Positions 10,497 through 21,795 of a stretch of 64,000 nt of DNA are shown piece by piece. The notes beneath the pieces are model-generated. The model searched no databases. It was not told the DNA's origin and was given only the letters and a program-made list of their open reading frames with translations. Numbering within the stretch: position 1 is the first letter of the stretch; the number at the start of each line of letters is the position of its first letter. A program made the translations under genes and the position numbers. The stretch lies in contig JAKOGI010001985.1 of NCBI GenBank assembly GCA_029747015.1, forward strand, positions 90,580 to 154,579, read 5' to 3'. Origin of the DNA: Carnegiea gigantea. Lineage: Eukaryota > Streptophyta > Magnoliopsida > Caryophyllales > Cactaceae.

Positions 10497-11520
10497 ATGA
10501 GTGAGACATGGGTGGAGAGAGCCATTAGTAAGAGTAGGTCTTTATTTGCCTTACTTGTGGTTGAGTCAAACAATAGTGAGGAAGTAGAGCCCTTACACCT
10601 TCTTGCTCAATCACTCTTGGAAGAGTTTGAGGATATTTTTTTCCAACAATCTACCACCGAGACTCCCTCCTATAAGAGGAATTAAGCACCAAGTTGATCT
10701 CCTACCGAGCGCTCCTTTGCCCAACAAGCTGGCTTATATGTGTAATCCTAATGAGTCGAAAGAGCTCCAAAGACAAGTCCTAGAGTTGCTTGATCGTGGA
10801 TATATTAGGGAGAGTTTGAGTTCTTGCTTAGTTCCTGCTCTTTTGGTACCTAAGAAGGATGGTACATGGCGTATGTGTGTGGATTCTAAAGCCATCAATA
10901 ATATCACCATCAAATATCGATTTCCTATTCCATGATTGGATGACATGCTTGATGAGTTGCATGGGTCCAAGGTCTTTTCCAAGCTTGACGTTCAGAGTGG
11001 TTTTCATCAAATCCGAATGAAAGAAGGAGATGAATGGAAAACGACTTTAAGACCAAATATAGGTTATATGAATGGCTAGTAATGCCCTTTGGTCTTTCTA
11101 ATGCCCCAAGTGCCTTCATGAGGCTCATGAATGAAGTCTAGAGGTCATTCATTGGGAAGTTTGTTGTGGTATACTTTGATGATATCTTAGTGTATAGCTA
11201 AGATGAGGCATCTCATACGGAATACCTCACTCAAGTGTTCCAAGTCTTACGACAACAAGCTCTTTATGCTAAACTTAAGAACTGTGAGCTCTTTACTCTT
11301 CAAGTTGTCTTCCTTGGATATGTTGTCTCTGGTGAGGGAATCCAAGTTGATGAAACCAAGGTTGAGGCTATCAAGAGTTTGCCCATTCCTACAGCCATCA
11401 CGGAAGTCTGTAGCTTTCATGAGTTAGCTTCTTTCTATCACCGGCTCATCAAGAATTTTAGCTTTATTATGGCTCCCTTGACTGAGTGCATGAAGAATGG
11501 TACCTTTGAGTAGATAAAGG
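10497..11520 (+). pseudogene. Reverse transcriptase of nested element
   Basis: Fingers and palm motifs: [19 protein letters not shown] (10830-10890), then [20 protein letters not shown] (10980-11035), and YFDD at 11172-11183 followed by ILVYS. Thumb and connection follow: [20 protein letters not shown] near 11310-11370. At least three stops and frame changes (10604-10685, 10936, 11202) inactivate it. Confidence 0.9.
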
Positions 11521-11955
11521 CCGCCCAAATAGCCTTTGAGTCCATCAAGAAGAGGCTTTGTTCGACCCCTATCTTGGCCTTACCTAATTTTGAGCTCCTT
11601 TTTGAAGTTGAATGTGATGGTAGTGGAGTTGGGATTGGTGCGGTTCTCACTCAAGCCAAGCACCGTCTTGCCTACTTTAGTGAGCATTTGAATGGTTCAA
11701 GACTAAACTACCTCCACTTATGATAAGGAGTTCTATGCCATTATTAGGGCTTTGGAACATTGGAATCATTACCTCAAGCCCAAGCGCTTTATAATCCATT
11801 CGAATCACAAGGCTTTGTCTTTCATCAATGGCCAATAGAAGTTGAATACAAGGCATGCTAAGTGGGTTGAATTTCTTTAATCCTTCACTTTTTCTTGCAA
11901 GCATAAGAGTGGGAAAGAGAATGTAGTTGCCAATGCATTGTCACGGAGGTATACT
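11521..11955 (+). pseudogene. RNase H of nested element
   Basis: Begins with the [17 protein letters not shown] segment (11590-11645), the plant-gypsy RNase H start with catalytic Asp in ECDGS. Continues to [17 protein letters not shown] near 11900-11950, where the usual ADALSRR end is visible. Frame changes at about 11690 and stop codons at 11838 and 11878 break it. Confidence 0.85.
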
Positions 11956-13292
11956 CTTCTATCGGTCTTAGAGGCCAAGGTTCTTGGCTTCCATTCCATC
12001 AAGACCTTGTACACAGAAGATGAAGACTTTAGGATGGTGGTTGAAGATCCCTCTAACTATGGCACTTATACCTTGTAAGAAGGTTTCCTCTTTAAGGGAA
12101 ATAAGTTATGCATCCCTAAGAGTCCTTTAAGGGACTTGATTGTCAAAGAGGCTCATAGAGGAGCCTTAGCCGGGTATTTTGGCATCAACAAGACCCTTGA
12201 AATCCTTAAGGAGCACTTCTATTAGCCTAAGATACGTGGGGATCTCTACAAGGTAATCTTAAGGTGTGTCATTTGTCATATGGTTAAGAGTTACTTCTAC
12301 CAAGGCCTTTACACCCCTCTTTCGGTTCTTTAAGGCCTTGGGATAACCTTAGTATGGACTTCATAGTGGCCCTTTCATAAACACCTTGAGGAAAGGGTGC
12401 CATCATGGTAGTTGTTGATCGGTTCTCCAAGATGGCACATTTCGTTGCTTGCCAGAAGTGTGATGATGCTACATATATTATGAATCTCTTCTTCTAAGAA
12501 ATTGTGAGGCTTTTTGGGGTCTCAAGGACTATTGTATTGGATAGAGATACCAAGTTCACATCACGCTTTTGGAGAAGTCTGTAGAGGATAGTGAGGACTA
12601 AATTACTTTTTAGTACCACTTGCCACCCCCAAATCGATGGGCAAATGGAAGTAACCAACTGTACACTCTCTACCTTGTTAAGAGGTATGGTATGTAAGAG
12701 TTTAAGAGGTTAGAACACCAAGCTTCCCCATGCGAAATTTGCCTATAACCGGACTCCTTCCTATGCTACTTCTCATTAATCCTTTGAGATATGCTATGGC
12801 CTCAACCCTCTCACTCCTCTTGATCTCATTCCCATTCCTCAAGAGTCCAAAGTGAGCTTTGAAGCCAAGGAAAGGGCTAAAGCTATGAAGAAACTTGATG
12901 AGCAAGTGAGAGCTTAAACTGAGAAGGTAAATAAGCAAGATAAGGCCAAGGCCAATAAGAATCAAACTCATCTTGAGTTTAAAATGGGAGATCTTGTATG
13001 GCTATATTTGAGAAAGGAGAGGTTCCCTTCAAGGAGGAAAAGCAAGCTCATGGTAATGGGAGATGGCCCCTATAAGATCGAGCAAAGAGTGGGAGACAAT
13101 GTCTACAAAGTAGAGCTTCTGGGTGACATGAACATCTCCGTCACTTTTAATGTCGGAGACCTCACTCCCTACATTGAAGATGAAGATGAGGACATTGGAG
13201 ATTTGAGGGCAAATCCTTTTCAAGAAGGGGAGGTTAATGCGGAGCAAACCATGAGGCGTAAGCTCCTTATCAACATCAAGGCTTGGATTTAA
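11956..13292 (+). pseudogene. Integrase of nested element
   Basis: The zinc-binding HHCC region lies at about 12150-12290 (LRCVICHMVKS). The DDE core has [12 protein letters not shown] (12410), a VLDRDTKFTSRFW motif (12535) and [11 protein letters not shown] (12630). The C-terminal part is an open frame at 12984-13292 ([20 protein letters not shown]), which ends inside the 3' LTR. No chromodomain is visible. It normally inserts the element's cDNA; here broken by several stops. Confidence 0.88.
13222..13233 (+). other. Polypurine tract of nested element
   Basis: AAGAAGGGGAGG directly before the 3' LTR. It primes plus-strand synthesis and doubles as coding sequence for the integrase C-terminus. 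Confidence 0.8.
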
Positions 13293-14304
13293 CTTGGGCT
13301 CCTAATCATTTATGAGTGTGGTACCTAAGTGCCTGGCTCTCCAAGGTCCTTGTTGGTTTGAGAGCCTTAAGGGGCCCCAAAGTAAGCTTAGGAAAGGTGG
13401 CATGGAACTTACTAGCCTAAACAAGGAGCCTAGCTATTTTATCTCCAAGTTACCCAATTTTAGTTTACTTCCTTGTTCTAGGTAGAATGTATAACCTGAT
13501 TTATAGCTCATTTTTGGCTCAGTAAATGGGATTCGTTATGGGTGAATTTTACATTGATGGATAGCGTAAGATGTCTCTTTTTCAACAAGCCCAAAATCAT
13601 CATCAAATTCTAAGAATCGAGCAAGTTATAGGGTTTTAACTGAAACCATAGTTCGTGCCGGGTCTGGAGGTGCATGTTTTTAATCAAGGATTTATTTAGG
13701 TCACCAAGGGGCGAATTAATGGCTCAAACTTGGTGGGTAGCTAATAGACTCTTCTAGAAGGGTCCCATAAAAATGTCCACCTTAACCTTTCCCATTTGGA
13801 TAAGTGAATGACATCAATAAGGAGAAGGAATGTGTAGCTAACTTCCAGCACGCTAATATCCCCTAGCGGTCCCCTTTTAGTTGTACAATTAGCTTAAATT
13901 TCATTGGACAAAATCCTTGTAATGCTATTGGCTAGTACTAAGCTTGGGGGAGGTGGTACCTTACTATTTAATTCCCCATCTCTTGTATTACATTCAATTT
14001 TTGATGATTATGAATGAATGAAAAGACTAGAAGCCATTTTCTCTTTTAAAATCTCTTAATTTTATCTCTTATTAGTGTGGTGATTTAGAGTCATCCCTTT
14101 ATATTAATCCTTGGTGCTTAGGCTTTGGGGGATTAATTGGTAGGTTGTTTATCTTGGTGTTCTTGCAAGAATTAAAGAGTTTTCCTCTTAATTTGGGATT
14201 TCCTCCATTTAGGTATTCTTGAGGTGTTCCTCTTATTGGGTCTTCACTTGGATGATTATGCCTTTCTTTGGCCAAATGGATTTCTTCTTCTAAAATCTGC
14301 TTCA
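13235..14304 (+). repeat. 3' LTR of nested Ty3/gypsy element
   Basis: Starts TAATGCGGAGCAAAC, collinear with the 5' LTR, and ends AAATCTGCTTCA followed by the CATGG target duplication. The initial TG is mutated to TA. Confidence 0.92.
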
Positions 14305-14309
14305 CATGG

Positions 14310-15245
14310 ACTGCAGGAAATTTCTTATATTATATTGAGCATAGTTTTTCTGACACCATAGCTGGCTGGTATGATTCATTAGATGAAGGCAGTAAAATTG
14401 CATTAAGAATGATGGAAACATCAGTTACAATGTTCAAAAATTTATGTAAGAAAATTGAAATTGAGTTTATCCGAGCTAAACTTAATTCTGAACAAAAACC
14501 AAGAGAATGGCAAAGAAAGATTAGCAATATAGAGTTATGGGATTTGAGGTATCGGGAGAATTATATTACTGAATTTAGTCAATATTATTACAAAATTGGG
14601 CATAATGAAGCCAATCATGGTATGTTCTATGACAAATTACCATATCCGATAAATTCCATAATTAGTAAAAAGTACATTTTATGGCTTGAAAAAAATCAAA
14701 TGTCATTGATACCTTTGGTTCAAGAATCTCTTATTTAAGGAAATGGGTCAATGATCAATATCATCACCTATAAAAGCGAAAGAAAATTAAGAAGTAATTT
14801 ATAACTTGTTACGACTCTCCTCACCAATGGGAAAGGAACCTGAAAGGAGAAGAAAAAGAAAATTTTATAAGAAAAAGAGCTTTAACAAGGAAAGTAGAGA
14901 AAAATATAAAAGAAAATATTATAACAAACCAAGCTCTAAAAAATGAAGATTTTTTTAGGAAAGCCACTTATTGTCCAGTCGAAAAAACAATTGTAAGTGT
15001 TGGGCATGTAGAGAAGCAGGTCAGTATGCAAATGAACGCAAAAATAGGAAGAATAACAACCTTATTAAAACTTTGGGAAGTCTAGACTATTTTGAACTTA
15101 GCAAGAATGAAGCATTAGATCTAGCCCTAAAAAACAACAAGGGAATTGTTGAGATTGTACTAGAAGATGAATATGAAGAAAGTAATTATGAAGAAATTAG
15201 TCATATGATGGAAAGTAGTTCAATTAGTCTAGGAGATCTTTAAGG
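14310..15245 (+). pseudogene. Coat-protein region of copy B, C-terminal part with zinc knuckle
   Basis: Continues the coat-protein region after the nested element. The frame to 14738 holds the core (YYIEHSFSDTIAGWYDSLD), then a frame change and a Lys-rich segment. The knuckle begins at 14992: CKCWACREAGQYANERK, with the C-X-C-X2-C spacing of caulimovirid coat proteins but the His and the last Cys replaced (by Gln and Arg). C2 and copy D keep the His. An acidic tail ends at 15243. Confidence 0.8.
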
Positions 15246-15249
15246 AGAA

Positions 15250-16190
15250 GAATTTATTATAGCTAATGGAAATGAAAATGTCAAAAGAGATTGGGTCCTT
15301 CCAATAATTCAGAAAGACATGATCTATAAAAAATTCATCTTTCAATTGAAAAGTAAGTATGTATGTGAAATGATGGAAGGAGATCTAGGAATAAAAGACT
15401 ATAAGTATGATGTGGGAGAAGTTAATCTCATCAATTAGGAAAATATCCTTAAGCATAGCAAAGATAGAAAGTATAGAAAAATCCATGTTAGAAGTGTCCA
15501 AGTGCAAATTACTCCTTTATAGTATTATGGAAAATATATTAATCTTTATGTTTTACTCTGTGATATCAGGCATACTAAATTTAATTGCCGACCTGGATAT
15601 CATGTAGGCCTAAAAGATGAATTTTCTAAAAACTTCCTATCCCTTAAGATAAAAACAATTGGGATGGATATAAAAAGAGGAGGTTATCCACTAAGAATAT
15701 TTTGGAAAATAATCAACAAATTAGATAATACTATAGATCAAAGACTAAGGTAACCATGATAGAGGCAGAAAAATTTGATAGTCCTACCCTATGTAAAAAA
15801 ATCCAGAAGATTAAATCCAATCCTGAGGAGATAAAAATTGATAGATCATGGATATCTAACTTTGTCAACCTTATAAAAATCAATAAGAAAGATGTAATAA
15901 AAATTGATGAGAATGGTAAAATTACCATTAAACCCCAATTATTAAGAACCATGAATGCAAGATTAGAATGGGGAGAAGGGTCTTCATCAGCTAGAGGGAA
16001 GCTTAAAGAAGATGATAGAATTAGTATGACTAGTGAAATAAGTAGAATGAATTTTGAACCCGCAAGACACAATGTAGACAGAAGCATGAGTCTAGATAGA
16101 AAAGTCATTGGGTACAAAATAAGAGCTGTTAGTGAGCTAATCTGTGAGAAAGAATTAGTCAAAAAATATGACTACAGAGATATGCTATGA
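15250..16190 (+). pseudogene. Movement protein of copy B
   Basis: The N-terminal part is in the frame 15407-15607, which is a shifted reading. The core near 15590-15735 has LKDEFSKNF and GMDIKRGGYPLRIFWK. The C-terminal extension is the long open frame 15756-16190 (144 codons, MIEAEKFDSPT at its start), rich in Lys and Glu. At least two frameshifts separate these pieces. Position between coat protein and protease defines the gene order of the family. Confidence 0.75.
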
Positions 16191-18069
16191 AGTCACAAAC
16201 AAAAACCCTAATAGCATCTATATCCCAATAAATATATGCTTAAAGGGATATAATGAATATGAATGACATCCCTACATAGATAGTGGTTGTTGTGTATGAT
16301 TTGAAAAAAGATTGTTATTCTAGAATTTATTTGGAAAAAAGCAAAAAAATCCTTTATAAGAAGGATAACAAATAATAGCATTATAAGCCACAATGAAGCC
16401 ATAGAAGGGTTATCCATAGAATTAGAAGGAGTTTAATGCATTATACTAGTTCTGTGGGCTACTGATCAACCCTCTCATTATGTGATTATTGGAAATAATT
16501 TTCAGAGAAGATATTATCTATGCACACAGACTATAAACCAAATAATATTTACAATTAATAGTCACTCGATTCCTATTGAAAAATTTAAGAAGGCTTGCAC
16601 TCATCAGAAAATTGAGTTTACACGCAACCAGAATGGTGAGAAGATAATGCCTGCACAGCATGAGATAGCATTGACAATCTCACTACCGGAGTTATCTATT
16701 AAAGAACAGATTGCTAACTAATAAGAACAGTTATGCAAAGAACTGTACTCTGATAATTCTATAAAATTTTGGTATAAAGATAAGATATTTGCAAAAATTA
16801 CTTTATTAAATCCCAACACTATTATTCGAGTCAAACAAGTGGCGTATACACTCCAAGATATCCAAGAATTCGATAAACAAGTCAAAGAACTTCTAGATAA
16901 AGGATTAATTAGAAATAACAAAAGTCCTCACACTAGTCCTGCTTTCATGGTAAGAAATCATGTTGAGAAAAAAAGAGGAAAAGTTAGAATGTTAATCTTT
17001 ATGAAAAACTTAATGATAATACTATCTTTGATGGTTATTATATTCCTAACAAAATAGTCCTTTTTAATAAAATTCAAAGAGCCTCTTGGTTATCGAAAAT
17101 AGATTGCAAAAGCAGATACTGGCAAATTAAAATGTATGAAGAAAGCATTCCTTTAACAGCTTTTAGTGCCCTGAAGGACATTATAAGTGGATAGTAATGT
17201 CATCCAGTCTTAAAAATGCACCTCAAATATTCCAAAGAAGAATGGATGATATCTTCAAGGATCTTAATCTTTGTTGTTTAGCTTACATTGATGATATCGT
17301 TATCTTTTCCAGGACCATAGAACAACATAAAAATAATGTCCTGGCCATCACTCAAAGATGCATTGATCATGGTATTATTCTTGGTAAAAATAAGTGCATT
17401 TATGCTGAATAAGAAATTTAGTTTTTAGGACTAGAGATAAAAGTTGGACAAATCATCGTACAGAAGTATATTCTAGAAAAAATAGAAAATTTTTCTGAAA
17501 GATTGAAGATAGGAAGCCATTAGATAGGCTTCTTGGATGCCTTACCTATGCTTTAGATTTCATTAAAGATGTAGCTAAATTAAGAAAACCATTGTAGCAC
17601 AACCTCAAGAAAGAACTAGGTTGGACATGGACTACTAGTGATTCAAAGATTGCTCAAAACTTCAACAAGATATCTAAAAATATTCCCGTTCTTAATTTGC
17701 CTCATGAAATAATTGATTTAATTCTTGAGATAGATGCCATGAACACTACAGTGCTATACTCAAAATCAAAGAAGGTGAAAAACTCTGCAAATATTGCAGT
17801 GGAAGTTTTAATAAAGCTGATGCAACTATCCAACGATGGAGAAAGAAATCTTTACAGTCGTAAGGGGAATTGAAAAGTTCTCAATCTTTTTGGCTCCAAA
17901 ATCTTTTCTTATTTAAACTAATTGTAAAGGAATACTTGATTTTGTGAAAAAAAATTTATCAAATATGCAAGTGCAAGGGCGACTCCTACATTGGGATTTT
18001 CCTTCTCTATTGAACATCTACAAGGATTGAAGAACTCTCTGGTAGATAGTTTAACTCAAGAACTTACCA
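16191..18069 (+). pseudogene. Protease, reverse transcriptase and RNase H of copy B
   Basis: Protease active site IDSG at 16276-16287. The reverse transcriptase N-terminus lies at about 16839-17057 (ELLDKGLIRNNKSPHTSPAF), with a palm frame at 17197-17412 carrying AYIDDIVIFS and YIDD at 17284-17295. RNase H lies at about 17700-17950, with a conserved SGSFNKADA-like stretch (17800) and the start of the active site near 17725. The sequence ends in a LVDSLTQELTNDG tail at 18030-18070. Stops at 17410 and 17577 and several shifts inactivate it. Confidence 0.85.
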
Positions 18070-19125
18070 ATGATGGTCATTAGAGTAGAACTCCTGCTGG
18101 AAAAAGAGGAAATCAAAAATAAAATGCCATTACTACTAGAACAGGTTTCTCCTTCCAGTAAAATCCTTATGGATATTTTGGAGTTCCATGCAAAAAGTAG
18201 ATCACGTTTTGGTCTGTTGTCTACTTCCTACCTTATAGCCCAGAGATTTAGCCTTTTAGAGTTACAAATTAATTACCTAAAATGTCCTTACGGTATCCAA
18301 GAAAAAACTAGTTCTCATGTTGAAGAAAAATGGCTCAATGAGTGGTATGTAGCTTACATCGACTATTATTATAATTATTACTAAGATATTTGGGAATCAT
18401 GAAGTACTGCAATCTACTTTCCTAATAAGTCTGGAGTGGGTGGAGTTAGTTTTCCTACGAATTCAATCTAAAAGCCTAGGAATATGAAATAGTAGTTTAC
18501 CTTATAGAAATCCCAGATTCGAAGTTCCCATTTTTATCAAGATTAACTAAGTTTCAATAATGCATGTTCACAATGATCCATTGGGTTCTCACATTTCCTG
18601 ATGGTCCAACAAAAATTTCATACAATGGATGCCTATATGTGGAGATAAATTGTGCATTAATTGAATATGAAAATGGAAAAGCCAAACCAGCTCATTATAT
18701 TATCCAAATTAGATGATCTAATGATCGACGACAAGATAGTTTCCATGGCAACAAGAGTTATTAGTGATCCTACTTTAGCAAGAGTCATTGGATTCTATAT
18801 CATTTATTATGAGACACAGGTAGTAATTGAACAAGGAAGAACACTAATGCATTGCGGAAACACTAGTTTTGCTTATCATAATGAGTTTAGGAAATATATG
18901 AAGGTAGAGGGAGCTGCTTTGGAAGACATCTTTGATTATCTCTTTGATGTTGGAACTAGAAAATACTTATCAGAAAAAAGAAAGAAAGATCCTCAAGAAT
19001 TCTTTGAAAAATAGAATCCAGAGCAATTTCAACTTGATGAAGATTTTGATTATTATTTGGATAATTAGGGACTGAACAACATTATTGGAGATGAAGGCAT
19101 GCAGAATCTTAATATAGATGACTAG
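18070..19125 (+). pseudogene. Last viral ORF of copy B, unknown product in transactivator position
   Basis: The ATG at 18070 overlaps the end of the polymerase in another frame. The open part 18070-18384 (104 codons) and the part 18661-19014 (117 codons) are in the same frame; the middle (18420-18660) is readable only in another frame, so at least two indels have occurred. The frame closes at TAG 19123-19125, giving about 350 codons originally. Leu/Lys-rich start (RVELLLEKEEIKNK), then a GVGGVSFP segment and a C-terminal acidic tail. No family motif recognised. Caulimovirids such as Cavemovirus carry the translation transactivator here, which is the best guess. Confidence 0.6.
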
Positions 19126-19924
19126 TCTTGTTAGCAATAAAAGGCTTTGAGAAGTGGTTGCACCATTATGTACTACTTTCTCCAGTGTCAGGTTAGTAAA
19201 ATAATGTTGTCCACTGCAGCCATGTGCAGACAGTTGTAGCAATGTGAAAATATCACTGTGCATATTTGAGCAAAAGAGAAGTTGGGAATATCAATTTGAG
19301 TATATTTGAGCAAAAGAAAAGTTATTCAATTTCAGTATATTTGAGCAAAAGAGAAGTCGGGAATATCAATTTCTCTATGAGTAAGCATCTCTAATGACCT
19401 TAGTAGCTTAAATCCCTCTTCAATCTTTCTATTGTAATATTTCTACTTTCAAGATTTCAATAAAAGAAGTTTTCCAATAGGGAACGTTATTCAATCGAAC
19501 ATTATGTCTTAAATATTATAATTTCTTGATTAAAGTTCCACTGTCCTTTAAAATATAAGAAACTTGATTCGTGACTATGGTCCGAAGAAGGAAACAAAAT
19601 GGATTTGTATTGCGCCTGATATAACGAAGGTGTAGTTGAGATTAACAATATCTATAAATTAGAAGCTAAAGAAACGTCAGGGTCCAACGCCAACTAAATT
19701 CAGGTAATGGTTGAAACTTTCTAATTAAGCTTTAATTATTTTGTTCAGCATGGCGGGCCTATAACCAGAGCAAATATAACATTTATGATATAAGTAGTAG
19801 ATTATAATAATTAGTAGTAGTAAAGTCATTATAAGAAGTTTAATTGTTTAAGACATGTATATTTCCCCAAAAAATGCTAAAAATAGCTTATTTGCGTATT
19901 TTACCCAATTCTAGGGTCTTTCTG
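19126..19924 (+). promoter_or_regulatory. Non-coding region of copy B, promoter damaged
   Basis: Collinear with the non-coding regions of A (reverse strand) and C. Compared with C, about 90 bp with the TATA box are missing near 19257. The next 110 bp (19262-19371) hold three copies of a unit beginning ATATTTGAGCAAAAG (starts 19262, 19302, 19337), present once in A and C. The AATAAA signal is at 19459-19464. The region ends in GGGTCTTTCTG at 19924. Confidence 0.65.
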
Positions 19925-20107
19925 TGGGTAATTAACTTTTTAGTATCTTGACATAGGTGTCATTGATTTTTCTAAGCAATATTTTTTTGGCTTAATTTTT
20001 TAGTACCCTGAAATATGACGTTCTAATTTTTTACTACATTCTGAAGGATTGTTGTAATTTTTTAATACCTCCTGTACTATTTTTTTTTTCACTTTTGGCC
20101 TAAAACT
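19925..20107 (+). repeat. Module M, copy 3, spacer between convergent copies B and C
   Basis: Starts GGTAATTAACTTTTTAGTAT and ends in GAAATTGCAGAAAGACACC, where the reverse complement of the viral 3' end begins. It forms the loop of the large B/C inverted repeat. Confidence 0.65.
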
Positions 20108-20579
20108 TTTAGAAATTGCAGAAAGACACCTTAATTAGGTAAAACATGCAAATTGGCTATTTTAAGGGTTTTTTCCAGGAAATATACTTGTTTTAAATTA
20201 TTGAACTTCTTAAAATGACGTCACTAGTACTAGATATCACAATCTATTACCCATATCATAAGTATTATATTTTCTGTGGTTATACGCCCACCATGCTTAG
20301 CAACATGATTAAAACTTAATTAGAGACTTTTGATCATTATCTAAACTTAGTCAGCATTGGACCCTGATGTTCCTTTAGCTTCCAATTTATAGAGATTGCT
20401 AATCTCAAACACAGCTTCCTTAGATTAGGCACAACACAGATCTATTTCATTTCCTACCTCAGACCATAGTCACTAATGAAGTTTTTTATATTTTAAAGGA
20501 TAGTGAAACTTTAATCAAGATCTTATAATATTTAAGACATAAGGTTCGATTGAATAATATTCCCTATTGGGAAACTTCC

Positions 20580-20585
20580 TTTATT
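20580..20585 (-). terminator. Polyadenylation signal of copy C
   Basis: AATAAA on the minus strand in the same context as in copies A, B and D. The Tourist-like MITE now lies between the TATA box and this signal. Confidence 0.5.
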
Positions 20586-20635
20586 GAAAGCTTGAAAGTG
20601 GAAATATTACAATAGAAAGATTTAAGAGGGACTTA

Positions 20636-21795
20636 GGCTCTGTTCTATTTCGCATTTTTGAGGATTTAGCTAAGAGTTTACATCTTTTCATAACTTCTTA
20701 CTTCTCCTTGTAGCTCCTTACATCCTTAACATAATTCTTACATCTTCTTACATCTTTTTACATCTCCCTATATCTTCTTACATCTCATATGGATTTTCTA
20801 TAACATTCATTTATTTTAATTACATAAATATGTATATTTTTTAAATTATGCTACCAATATACAAATTTATAAATATCTTATGAACACAATATTGACATAA
20901 ATATAAAAATATACTATAGCAATGTAAGTGACCGTATTTTTAAAATTATAACACAAAACGTTTGTTCATGTTTAAGTCTGAAGCATATATGAAAACTCTC
21001 AAATAGTAGTGAGGCAAAAGTAGTGCTGGATATTAAATTTCTACAGCATCGTGCCTGCCCGTTTAAGTTCTCATATTTTGTTTTTATTTTTTTTATTTTA
21101 GAAGGTAATATTTAATTTTTGGTTGTTTGATATAATAATACAATTTGCGTATTTTAAGTATTACTGAATAATGTTTTAAGGGTTTATTTATAAAATTTCT
21201 TAGTAATAATATTGACCATACATTTATACTTAAAATTGTTTACTTCAAATAGGATTTTATTTTAAGAGCTGTATTCAATTTTGTTTAAAAATTTTTTTTT
21301 TTGGGTTATAATTTGCTTATTGGATCAAACTAATGTAAATATAAAAAATTACCTTAAGTGTACAAAATTTTGTTGACAAACTTTAAGGGCTTTAATATAT
21401 TTTATTATTATGTAACTAACTTAGTTAATGGCTTATTTTCAATAAGTTTATTATTTTAATATTATTGTTTCTCATCTAAGACATTCTTTGTAAAACAAAC
21501 ATATTTCGTCTCAATTATATTAAGAAATATTTTGTTTTCTGATGGTATCAAATTTTAGTCGTACATATGACTAATATATCATAATTGTGACAAATTATAT
21601 TATACAACTCTTTAATAATTCAGTAACTCCTTATGCCTATCTTTACAGCTCCTTATATCTTTTCACAGCTCCTTCTATCTTCTTACTCTTCCTTACATAT
21701 TCTTACAGCTCCTTACATCTTCTTACAACTCCTTGTTGCTTCTTATATTTTCTTACAACTTACAGCTGTATCTTATTGCGAAATAGAACATGCCC
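20636..21795. mobile_element. Tourist-like (PIF/Harbinger) MITE, 1,160 bp
   Basis: Terminal inverted repeats GGCTCTGTTCTATTTCGC and GCGAAATAGAACATGCCC, flanked by the 3-bp duplication TTA (20633-20635 and 21796-21798). Copy A keeps the uninterrupted site (around 2458-2475), proving the insertion. No coding frame for a transposase. Both subterminal regions on the top strand hold many TTACATCTTC/TTACAGCTCC units (about 20675-20800 and 21620-21770), and the middle is very AT-rich. Confidence 0.9.

Larger units (their letters stand above)
7320..14304 (+). mobile_element. Full-length Ty3/gypsy LTR retrotransposon nested in copy B
   Basis: Two LTRs of 1,070 bp each (7320-8389 and 13235-14304), 5-bp target duplication CATGG at 7315-7319 and 14305-14309, tRNA-Met primer site (8391-8404), gag-pol remnant and a polypurine tract (13222-13233). 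Total length is 6,985 bp. The domain order protease, RT, RNase H, integrase identifies Ty3/gypsy. The coding region has many TAG/TAA stops, and the LTRs differ at many positions, so the insertion is old and inactive. The 3' LTR starts TA instead of TG. Confidence 0.95.
5823..19924 (+). mobile_element. Endogenous pararetrovirus copy B, split by a Ty3/gypsy insertion
   Basis: Plus-strand copy of the same caulimovirid family. Its viral sequence is 5823-7319 plus 14310-19924, about 7.1 kb without the nested retrotransposon, which fits caulimovirid genome sizes (about 7-10 kb). Order: leader, primer site, coat-protein region, movement protein, protease, reverse transcriptase, RNase H, last ORF, non-coding region. 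It is the only copy with every domain represented on both sides of the polymerase, though all frames carry stops and shifts. It stands divergent from copy A and convergent with copy C. Confidence 0.85.

Noticed and set aside
16208..16417. Hydrophobic minus-strand frame as a transmembrane peptide
   Set aside because: Antisense to the viral protease region of copy B; no support.
20675..21770. CRISPR-like array because of regularly repeated TTACATCTTC units
   Set aside because: Units are degenerate with no uniform spacers, lie in a MITE and are in a plant genome.
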